Positions 37,101 through 49,100 of a stretch of DNA of 64,000 nt are shown in pieces (the stretch's first letter is position 1; each line of letters opens with the position of its first letter). The notes under the pieces were generated by a model. It saw nothing but the letters and a program-made list of their open reading frames with translations, did not search any database and was not told the origin of the DNA. The translations under genes were made by a program, and so were the position numbers. The stretch comes from Liolophura sinensis (taxonomy: Eukaryota > Mollusca > Polyplacophora > Chitonida > Chitonidae), in the NCBI RefSeq assembly GCF_032854445.1, contig NC_088307.1, forward strand, positions 5,334,001-5,398,000. The letters run 5' to 3'.

Positions 37101-40100
37101 AGGTAGAGTCACTTCTCAGGGCTTGTATACGTGGATAGCACTTTTGCTTTATTAGTTCACTACATTTTTGCACAAAATGCGTACAACATCGTCAAGCAAA
37201 TGGGGGTACTATAAAAGTTTTTGACTTATACACATGCAGTAACTATCATAAATACAGAGAAAACAGGCCCATTATGTGTACAGTACAGAGATCTGCAGGA
37301 AGATCGGGTCATGTTCAGTTGCACTGGTTTCCTCTCAGTATATTGCTGGCAACTGTCGTGTAAATGACATTTTCTTGAGTGCAGTGCAAAACACCAATGA
37401 AGTAAATAAGCAATCTCCACAGCTGATCAAGGAAGTTACAGGCTCAGATCAAACAAAGAACTGGTTTTACAGCAGCTACTGTGTGATTCTGATTTGTCAG
37501 GTGCCTGTAAAAGCAGTGGTCTCTCTGGGGCTCTAGCCAATTTCCACAGCGCATAAACTTGACCTCTGTAGTATTAGTGAAATAGTCTTTTTAAGTATGG
37601 TGATAAATGTCTGTCTTTTAAATAAATTAATTGGTAAATAAGTTATGGTGGTATATAGACATCAGAGCTTAACTATAAAAAGAATTGTGTCTCTCAGAAA
37701 AATGTCTATGTACACATCTCGTAAACATTTTATCAATGTTGCAGAATTATAAAGCTTGTATGAATGTGATGTTTTGGGGCTTGTAGAGTTTCTAGAGTTA
37801 TGTCCTTTGGTCTCTAGCTATTCACGTGGCTATATACAAGTACCAAGAAAATACAGTTGGCTCTTGTTTTGTTTAATGAAGCTATCCAGAACCTGGCAGA
37901 ATCAGGATGGTAATTTGATTTCAGCCTTCTTGGCCATTAATCTGTCAGCGTTTAGATGCCTCAAAGGACAATTATCATTGTCACTCAGAGCTCATAATTT
38001 AGGTCTGATGAGTCTCTGGATAATGAGCGGACAAAGAGTCAGTACCCAGCGCAGTTTAGCTGCAGTGGTTGGCCAGTCCTCCCTGCCCACAGCGTTTAGC
38101 TGTTTGCTCTTAGTCAGATTTGTCACTGCAGTGCCTGGCCAAATACAACGACGTTTTGGTACCTTTGAGAGTTGTCCAAATTACAGCATGTCCTAAAGTG
38201 CCCAAGATATGGAGAATATTACCTGACACATTTAACTTCTGTGCTTGAAATAATTGCTAGTATTCATGTGGACTTAGGGTTAGTATTCATGTGGACTTAA
38301 GGTTAATCTCCATGTGGACTTAGGGTTAGTATTCATGTGGACTTAAGGTTAATGTCCATGTGGACTTAAGGTTAATCTCCATGTGGACTTAGGGTTAGTA
38401 TTCATGTGGACTTAAGGTTAATGTCCATGTGGACTTAAGGTTAGTATTCATGTGGACTTAGGGTTAGTATTCATGTGGACATAGGGTTAGTATTCATGTG
38501 GACTTAAGGTTAATGTCCATGTGGACTTAGGGTTAGTATTCATGTGGACTTAGGGTTAGTATTCATGTGGACATAGGGTTAGTATTCATGTGGACTTAAG
38601 GCTAATGTCCATGTGGACTTAAGGTTAATCTCCTTGTGGACTTAGGGTTAGTATTCATGTGGACATAGGGCTAGTATTCATGTGGACTTAAGGTTAATGT
38701 CCATGTGGACTTAGGGTTAATGTCCATGTGGACTTAAGGTTAGTATTCATGTGGACTTAGGATAAGTATTCATGTGGACTTAGGGTTCAAAGAATCCTGT
38801 TATAGTGACTTTGACACTATCGTTTACTCCTGCAGATGAGTTCTTGTTTGTAAATATTTTTTTATAGATATAATTATATAAAAACTTCAATTTACATAAT
38901 ATTTTAAAATCATGAATAACTGAGGTTCTTTGGTGTATTGCAATTAGTTGAAACTGGCATGATAGCAAATCAGATGTAAAAGTAAATCATTTTTTTTATA
39001 GAAACCTTAAGGTGAATGTCTGGACATTCAACCATTATTTTTTTTTCCTTATTTCTTTTGAAATTGCTTTCTTTCACCGTTTGATGTGAAGATTAGTATC
39101 TTCAATATATTAAGTATTAGTAAGCAATTAAACACATCCGTGAGTTCTTGAAACAAATGCAAAGTTGCAATAGCTTTGACATATTGCCAAAAATCAATGT
39201 CATCTTGGACTCGGAGCCCATCGTAAATTAAAAAAGATGTCACAAATTTGACCGGCCACAAGTTTGTAGAGCTGCTTTTCATGTACTGCAAATATTGAGA
39301 AGTATGAAAAGATGTCTTGGATACCGTATTTGGCAGTTTGGAAGGAAACCCACCCTTGACAGCTAGTACAGCCAGATGCTGGGTGGTGGAGAAGTTTCGT
39401 GAATTGTCATCCTAATGGTTTCTGCCTGAGCCCTAGCCCCAAGGGTATATTTGTAAAGTGCCAGGATTGGGGCGTATTTAAGGCAGCTTAGCTACGAACC
39501 CCTGAGCATTCTATGTTAATCTCCATGGGGTGGTGTTAAGGATTGGAAAACCCCAAAATCCCCCCAAGGGTTTCAGGAAATGAGCTGTGGTTGTTTTAAT
39601 GATTACAAATGGCCACTCTGCCACCAGTTCTAACAACATGGTGACTCTGACCAATCAGTTCAAAGATGGAACACAATGGGCATTATAGGATATGCCCCGG
39701 GTGGCGAAGGTAGAAGTGTGATTGGACAGGATTTTGATTCTTGCCTAGTGATTGGATTGCTGTGTTACACAGCCTGTGAGGGATTCGTTTATACCTGTAG
39801 GGTGTAGGATTAGTGACAGCTTTTGACGATTCTCTTTACACTTTTTATGTGGTTTTGCCAACTGCTGATTTTTTGGTCAGGAAACTCATTGTTTAAGGTT
39901 TAATCTGGAAGATTTAAAATCAGAAATAAAACCTCAGAGAATAAATATGAGCAGTTCTATGGGTTTTATGGTAGAACTTTTAAACTGTTGAAATGTAGGA
40001 GGCTCTGAGCAGCAGCTGATGGCTGATTGTCAGTTGACTTGAACATGCAAGCCTCATTTTTTACACAGTCATTTACAGATAAGTGACATCAAATTTTTCC

Positions 40101-43100
40101 CAACAAAGCGCATAGATGGGGGAAGTAAATGTGATAAAGTATTACTTTTAGTTCTGACGTTTTTCAAGTAGGTTATCACTCATCCAAATAAACCTCAAAA
40201 CACCCATATAGTGATCAATAGAACTCTTTGCTTCAGGAAAAATGAACAAGTTTACTTATAACAGATGGTGATTAGCATATATTTTTTTTCATCAGAAAGC
40301 TCATCATTATGGAGGATTTAAAATCAGAAATAAGAACCTTAGAGAATAAATGGGAGCAGTGAAGTAGCTCACATCTTCAGGTTTTAAAACATAACTTTTA
40401 AACTCTTGCAGTGTAGCGGGCTATTTTGTGTCTAGGAGGGTTTTTTTTCACCACAGTATTTGTTTTGTTCATGATTATAAGTTACATTCTGCTTCTCTCT
40501 TCTGACTCTGTCCTAGTTTATTATTTTATTTACAGTACTTTGTGATTTGTGCAGTGGTTTGTACAGAAAGCTGTTTTTGAAAATAGTCCATTATGGTTCA
40601 CATTTACTGTATGATGCCTAGAGTTACAATATGTTCAAGAATATCAATAATACTGTCAATCTTGTTATATGTTTTATACCTTACTCAAGAAAACTAGGAT
40701 AGCCAGCTATAGAGTTTGAAGGAACCACTTCAACTAGCCAAATAACAGACACACTTCCTGAAGGTGGCCCACATATTAATATGTGACGGAGAAAATGTCT
40801 TGTGTGAAACTTCCAAGACCTTAACCTTGTGACCCCACCCATTATTACCCCATACATCATTGATCTCTGGGCGATCTGTTGCCCGTCAGTCTGGGTCACT
40901 GTAAAAGGACGTCTCCTCTTTGAAGTTGTTTGCGCAAGGGATCCATATTTCACCCTTGTTTCCTCAGCCTGAATCTTATCTCTTTCATAATACGGGATCT
41001 CATTCCTGATGTAACCCTTTGGTTAATATTGGCCTGCTGTTTCATATTTTGTTTACCTTCCGTTTTTCATTCATTCCAAGTAAAAAGACAGAAGAGTATT
41101 AAGGTTTCGGTAATGCTATCAGTATTTCACATCTTACATGGCTGACTCCTTTTAAGATACAGGGCCCATAATTATCAAGCGTCTTTTCACTTAAGTCACA
41201 AATTGAAATGCAGCTATAATTAAAATGTTTAAAACATGTACACTGATTCTCTGCCACACAATAATGTACCATTCACAATTTGAGTTCTTTCCTGTTCTTA
41301 GTTTAGCTTTTTTCATAATTTTTTTTTTTTTTTGCAATTTATGACTTAAGCCTTTTATTGCGTGCTAAATTTTGAGCCTGGCTTAGTTTTCAATGAATAG
41401 TTCTATATTATGTTTTCTGGAGTGTTTGTTTTCTATTTTTCATCCAGTTGAAAAAGAGGTAATATTTAAGTTTGGATAATCTCTTACTAGAATTGCAGTA
41501 TTTTACATCTGATTCTGTTTAGTATGTTTACAGGCTCAAGCTGTAACAATTTCCACTGAATACTTCTATGTTAAGTTATCTGAACTCTATTTTTTCATCC
41601 AATTGAAAAAGAGATAATATTTAAGTTTGGATAATCTCTTACTAGAATTGCAGTATTTTACATCTGATTCTGTTTAGTATGTTTACAGGCTCAAGCTGTA
41701 ACAATTTCCACCGAATACTTCTATGTTAAGTTATCTGAATTCTGTTTTTCATCCAATTGAAAAAGGGGTAATATTTAAGTTTGGATAATCTGTTTCTAGA
41801 ATTGCAGTATTTTACATCTGATTCTGTTTAGTATGTTTACAGGCTCAAGCTGTAACAATTTCCACCGAATACTTCTATGTTAAGTTATCTGAATTCTATT
41901 TTTCATCCAATTGAAAGAAGCGGGAGAAGAATGTTGAAGTTTAGAATATCCCTTAACTGGAATTGCATTTCTTAATATCTGATTTCCTGTTAACATGTTT
42001 ACAGTCCAACTCACTTTCCAGAGAACAGTTTAATGTTACATTAAATGTTCGCTATTGGGAAATCATTCTTACTGGTCATGCTTTATTTTGATTATTTCTT
42101 TCAGTGGGTTGTTATACCATTTTGGAACGTTTTATTGTGTATGTTTGAACGGATGTAGAGATTTTTACGATGATTGACACAATATGATTTTGTCATTAAC
42201 ACAAGTCAGTGTTAAACTGTGAAGACTGGTACCACATCTCACAGACGTCTTATCAGTGCCATTTTAATGTGCCAGTAGTCTTTGGGGATTGAAAGGGAAT
42301 GGTCAATAAAAGTGACCAGACACGGGTGTCACTGTGGCCCGCTCGAGTGGACACTGGTCAAGAGTGGTGCATGTATTTAAATCTGGACAGATGTAACTGT
42401 TACTGGGCAGTGGTTAGTAATCTGGCCATCCAATTAAGACACCCTCGGCTGACCAGCTAGACTTGACCAACACAATACAAACACACCATGTAATTTAATT
42501 TGGGTGTTCTACAGGGAGCCGTTCTGAGCCATGTAGTGTTTCTCACTTCTTTGGACGTCATAGAATCAAACTGTTTCTCCTTTTGTTGTGTGAATGAATT
42601 TATTTGTTCAGTGGCCGGACTCCAGTTTATAGTTTTCGCTTGAGATAATTATTGCATACTTCCTGCTGCTTCATGACTTTTATCACCCCCAAATGAGTCG
42701 AAATCTTCAGATATTGCCAGCCATTAGTTTTAAGCACTTCCCAAGCAATTGATTGCTATCCAGCGTCTTACAGCTGGCTTAAAATCTGTGAAAATGCACT
42801 CTTTCCCTCGTCTTTTACTGATAATCATAGCTAATTTGGACCCACATGAGTGTGAAGCTGTGTAAAGTTTTTGTGAAACCTACATGCCAGATATCTCATT
42901 TTTTTTCTTCTTGGAAAAATAGATTATTTCTTGAGTGCTGTACATCAGAGCCACAAACATTTGTTATCTATGAAGTTGAGGCCTCAATTAAACATAAAGT
43001 CTCCCAACCAGAAACTTTGTGGACAAATTTTTCAAGGGCCCTGTGTTACCACGAAAAATTGTTGGCTTTTCATATCAATTTATCATCTGTGTTTAGTAGG

Positions 43101-46100
43101 TATTTTAACTTTTGTTCTGACACTTTATTTCCTTTCAGGAAAAGGGATCAGTGTGGAATTCTTTCATTTCTCCTTATAATCAAAGCACAGCAGTTTGATC
43201 AGTTTTTGGCTCCAGTGAATAGTATTCTGCATTTTCACCATTAGAAGCATGTAAAGACCTTCAGTCATATCTTTGACACCAGAAGTTGACAACCTCAGTT
43301 TCAGGAATAATTCAAACTTTACAAAAACTCCTACCTGGCCTATAACGAATTAAGCAAAATGTGTCACTTAAGGTGAAATTCCAAAAATACCGTGTGAAAA
43401 CTGACCCGCTGAAGTGTTAATCAGACGTGATGGTCAGGATCAGTTTTCTCTTTCCTTTACCTGGTTCGTTCTGCAGCTCAATCATCTTAAACCAACATAT
43501 CATTTATGGATTTTTGTCATTTTATTTTATTTTATTTTATTTCATTTCATTTCATTTCATTTCATTTATTTGTTTATATATATATATATATATATTTTAT
43601 ATTTTATTTTATTTCATTCCATTTCATTTCATTTCATTCATTTCATTTATTTTTTTTATTTTATTTTTTTATTTTTTATTTTAACACTGTACTTATGAAT
43701 TTTCCATTGACATTATGATGGCCATTTTTGTTGACGGAGGAACCAGTGTGCCCAGTGTGAACTATACACCGTGCCGTGCAATGTTATTTTCCCGCATATG
43801 TATGTACAGTGTGGCATAATTCTTCTCATTTTTAACACAGACATTAGTAGTGTTGAAAGCAGAATATTACATTTCTTTACCAGCCTTTTGGAAAAGTAAA
43901 GATATGAGTATGTTGTTCACCATGTGAGAAAAAAGAAACTCAATATTCCTGCTACAATTACACTTATACTGGCAAAAATGTGCAGACCAGGTGTCCCAAA
44001 AATGGGAAGAAATAGGGTATGCAGATGACATTTGTGGAAGTCAAGTGGTCTTTACCCAACGGTCACAACAGCATTGTTAACGACTTATTGTCATGCACCA
44101 ACGCCCACAAACAGTTAGAGCAGTTATGCAGCATAGATACATATACCCTGCCAAAGGTCAGGATTAAGCCCACGCCTCGGGTGACTTAACAGTGAGGTTG
44201 TGTAACAAGGGAGGTAATTCAGAGCAGGCCTAGTGAAAGATTAGCATTTTGACCTGCTCCTTTAAATAAAGTTTTTTAGTAATACGTGAATCTATTGTTT
44301 CTCTAGTTATATTAAAAGTTAAAATTTTTGCAGTGATGTTTTACCTGTTGTTCTTATTTTTTCAGGGGTTAACTGTCAGACAAACATTAATGATTGTGTG
44401 GGCGAACGTTGCCTGAACGGTGGGACATGTGTGGATGGACTGAATCAGTTTACCTGTGAATGTTCACCTGGCTACACCGGCGCCATCTGTGAAACGGATA
44501 TCAATGAGTGCGACCTTGGTGTCTGTCAGAACCATAATTCCTGTGTGGATAGAATTAATGACTATTTATGTCAGTGCTTACCTGGTTGGACAGGTAAAAA
44601 CTGCACAGGTAACATTCAGGAATGCGAGACTCACCAATGCCAGAATGGGGCCACCTGTATTGATGGAATCAACACTTACAGCTGTGAGTGTGCACCTGGG
44701 TAAGTCTCTGTTTATTCTTAAAAGACTTTTTCATAAGTTCATTGGGTCCAGTTTTAAATTTTGTACAAGAACATTTTGACTTTAGTCTTGATTAGAACTC
44801 AGGTATGTATGATGATGCGTTCTATGTTTTTAAGATTTACATCTTTTGAACTTTTGATGCATACATTTGTGATCAGCTGGCTATTTTCTGGCTTGGTATC
44901 ACTAACTTACCTATATTCATTTTTTTTTTTTATTTGTGTAATTTACTCGCGAAAGCTAGGGGAAACAAAGTTGATGTGAAAACCGCCCATTTAATGTGAC
45001 CACGTTGTTATATAGGTAAAAGTTCTGCGGAGAGTGGACACCTGTGAACAAAATGAATAACCCATTAAGCAGAACCTAGTTTTTGTTCCTGGGTTGATGG
45101 CGGCAAATTATTATATTCATATCCAATTACCCAAAAAGCTTGCCAAAAAGTGTTCTTGTGAATTGTTCCCGCTACGTATATGTTACAAATGCTTAGTTAT
45201 ATTTTTGAAGCATATAGAAAAAAATAATGCCCTTTTATTTTATTTATTTATTTATTTTTTTTTCATTTTGAAAATTATAATGTCTGTCTCAGTCATACGA
45301 AAGGTTTTCATCAATGAATAAAAACTATAATTAAAAAAGTAACCATTTTTGGTAAAAATCTTATCAATACTGACATCATTGTATTGTTAAGTCTATTTCA
45401 TAAATTAAGTCTTTGTTTGATATACAGTAAGTTACAACCGGCCCTGATAGCACGGTAGAGCGTCCGAGAGGTAGATCCAGGTTCAATCCTGGGTTGAGTT
45501 GCTCCTAAAACTTTAAAAGAGGAAGTTGCAGCTTCCTCGCTTGGGGTCAAGTGTGAAGGGGGTAGTGCAACTACTGGTAGACCCGTATCAGTTTAAAGGA
45601 TCGGGCGGGGCGGCTTACTTGCCTTCGGTAAGGCGTCTCAGGGAGGCAGCACTCGATAAAAGAGTGGTGAAAATCCATCTTGCAGCAAGGAGGCACATTC
45701 CATGCACTCTAAGGATTCTTTCGTCATCATATGATTGAAAAATTGTTAAGTACGATGTTAAACCCCCAGCACTCATTCACTCACTCAATGTTTGTTTGAA
45801 TTTAACATGAAGTGTTGAAGGCCATAGCTTTTATTGAACTGTACTGCATAAGCATGAATGTGTTAAAATCAATTTTCAGCCATCAGTTATCTAATACACA
45901 TCTATTGTTGAGCAGCTGGCAGAGAAAACAAAGATATCTTGCCATTCGTTTGCAAGCTTGTCCATAGGGATTACAGAAAACAAAACATTTGGGTAGCGCA
46001 TGATAATTTTTGTGCACGTCGACACATCATTAATTTCATTGACAAGTTTCAATGGCTTGTCTGAGACTCAGAATTGATCCGTTTTTCCCTGGACACAGTC

Positions 46101-49100
46101 CCAATGGAGATTAGTGAAAGGTCATTGTCTACTGGTGAGCAATGGCCACATCTCTGGTAAGACAAATTGGTCAGGAAGGTCAGAGGTCAAGCTCAGCCAA
46201 TGGGCAAGCTCAGCCAATGGGCAGTGTTAATCTGCCCATCTGTCCTTGAAATCCACCCCTCTCTTTGTGATTGACTTAAGGAAATGAGATACCGTGTGGT
46301 TTTTGACAAGAAAGATGTTGAGTTGTTCCTTAGTTTTTAGCTCATAAATACAGGCATAGCTTACGTCTTACACTGACTGTTGCTGGAGGCGTCCAATAAT
46401 ATAGAGAAAGCAATGTTAAACAAAATGTTAGGGGTGGTCTCTTAAGCGCAGCAGGTATTGAGCTCAGGATTTGCACACATGTAGAGCACAATAGCACATG
46501 AGGGATATTCCTTGGTTGATTGGATGTGTGCATATTAAGTACCGTAAATTACTGAATTCCTGACTTAGTGTTTTGTATATTAGGGTCACTGCTGAACAAA
46601 ATGTTAGGGTTGGTATCTTGAAAAGTATTGTGCTTATTGAGCTGAAGTTTTACATGCTTATACAATAAGTACAATGACGGATGGGGGATGTTCCATCGCT
46701 GATGTTCTGTGAGCATATTAATTACCCTAAATTCATGACGTCCGTACTTTACGTAGTGAGCTGAAGTTTTGCATTTATGTGTCTCCTACGGACGAGCTCT
46801 TTGGTAGTCGTGCTACCAAATCAAAGTTTTCTTGGAATTTTACAGATCTGTATTTGCGAGTTCTGAATTAGACTCAGCTTTATTGGTGGAATCACCAGCA
46901 TTGAAACCGCCAGCTAACAGGTTACCATGGTTACCTGCAGTCGTTCAATGGCTGTCCGTTTTATTGGGGTGATCAGTTGTATTTTATACAAAAAAAAGCC
47001 CGTGCACATGGCCTTGTTTTGTTGGATTATTAGCCTTCCAAAGCACTGCATTACAGAAGGAAAACTTGAACAAAACTGGAGAGTTTCTTTCCCAATTCTG
47101 CGAACTGAAGGAAGATCTCATGTACAAAAAGATAATCATTGATTTGTGGATAGAAACTGAGTACGTTAGTGAAGTTTTCTAAAGAAAAGATATGTAATTC
47201 GTGCCTCTGGAACACATTAAGATTAGATTTTCACAAGTCACATGTGATCCGTAGGACTGTTTTTAGTGTTAACGACAAAAGAGTTTGAATTCAAAACTCC
47301 TTTGTTATACCACACAATGTCTCCATGTGAAAGATCTTTCTCATGAAAAAAAGGAAATTCTGATTTGAGTCTGGATAAGTTATATTTTTTTTTTCTTTTA
47401 AATTATAGCAATATTGGCAATTCACTGACAAATTTTCTCGTGCCCGCAGTGGCACAGATATTTTCACCCACTGAGTATGCATGCCCATTCTGTGCATCTT
47501 ATTGGTGGAAGATGTGATCTTGAATGTATATGTAACATGTAAGACCAAATGAATTTGCTTGACGAGAGATGTTAATCGCATATTTGTTTTACCACTAAAG
47601 GCCTTGAATGAGAACAGCAATCTCTTGAATTCCCTTTATGAGCCAAATTTTCATGAATTTCTGTGTTTACAAAGTATGGCAAAGTTTGTGTAGGGCATCA
47701 CGGAGGTAAGATTATACCTCTGATATTAGATTTGATAGAAATGTAAGCCGTGTGCATGTCCTGCAGATTCTGAAATTGGTATCACTCGCGAAGGGCCTTA
47801 CTCCTAGCTGGGGTAGCACACTCCTCTCCAGCCCCTGTTATAATCTGCCCTCTGTCCCACATCCCCACCCCCTACCCCCTCAAGACCAGTTAAGCCCAAG
47901 GGCAACAAAACCCTTTTTCAGTAGTTCGCCTGTTTTATGAACTGGGATTCTGAAAGCTGACTACTTTATAGGGTTGACCTTGTGACTGTCACAAAAACTC
48001 TCTCTCTCTCCCTTGACAGAAATTTCATAACTGAAAGAGGCTGACATTACATAGCTTAGAACTCTTAGAACATGAAGAAAGAGATCACAGTGATGAACTC
48101 TTGTGTTATGTTTCAACATGAGAGATGCTCTAATGACTGGAAGCCATGTGGGACATCCTGAGACCATGTCGTTGATTGTAGGATTAGATCCTTGTTATCA
48201 GTTTGTCTGACTTCTAATTTGAAAATGTACAGTTTGTGTCAAGGAAGATACAAATAAATGATGAGTGATAGAACTCAACTACTGCACAATTAAGACACAT
48301 TTTCTCTTGGCGGTTAATGTCTAGACCTTTGCTGATCTTTTAAAAACACAAGATAAATTGTGGCTGCTTTCATAAATCATAAATTCATAAATCAGATTTC
48401 TCATACATAACCTCGTCTGGGTTATAACTTAAGGTGACATGATTTATGAAAAAGGTTACGAAAAACTGATTTACAAAGTTTTGTGAAATTGGCCCTGGAG
48501 CTGTGATTGTATGACTATGAGGAAGACCATTCGTACTTTTCTCTATTTTGTGCTTCTCCAGTTTCCGTCAAGTTCACTGTTACTGTTATCAAGTGTGTAG
48601 GCCAAAAGGATTTTAATTTTCTCGGAATATTTAGAAGTTGTAATTTCATTCAGAGAGGTCACTGAAAAGAAGTACTAATGCCTTTTTTTAACCTTCAACC
48701 AAGTTTAGCCTGGCCATAGGGTACTTTACTAATGTACAGTTGTTTTGAATAATCTTGAAAAGCAGTTTGTTTTAATTTATTAATTTCAGTGCAATTATTC
48801 TCCTGACTAGAAAATAATGTATGCAGTATGTAACTTAATTTTCTAGCTCAAATTTTTCTCCGCCTAAATTTCTAACACTCTGCAGACGTAACTGTTTTCA
48901 TATTGATTTCCTGAACCCATGGCTACAAATCTGACTTGATGTTGTTTTGACCTACTCTCCATACTATTTGACTGAGAAGCCTCCTTCCTCTTAGGCTAAG
49001 TTGTTTTGGTCTACATTTGTACATTTCTACATTTTCACTGAGAAAATGCCTTTCAGCTGATGAAGCTTTGATTATTGAACATCATCCATGTACATGTAGT

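Larger units (their letters stand above)
33033..44365 (+). other. Second part of the large intron
   Basis: No supported exon is visible. It contains a copy of the ~350-bp dispersed repeat (33682-33890), SINE-A remnants (36935-37068, 37284-37412, 37525-37650), a telomere-like 23-bp minisatellite (38259-38790), a 154-bp tandem repeat (41440-42005) and a pyrimidine-rich simple-repeat block (43515-43685). Several open frames of 130-146 codons (37756-38196, 42846-43244) have no domain, no splice context and no coding-like composition. It ends in the acceptor TTATTTTTTCAG. Confidence 0.5.

Noticed and set aside
37756-38196. 146-codon open frame on the + strand
   Set aside because: Inside an intron, no domain, no start context, residue composition typical of chance.
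42846-43244. 132-codon open frame on the + strand
   Set aside because: Intronic, no recognisable domain, overlaps another chance frame.
43414-43718. Hydrophobic open frames resembling membrane proteins
   Set aside because: They translate ATTTT/ATTTC simple repeats into Phe/Tyr/Ile/Ser strings.
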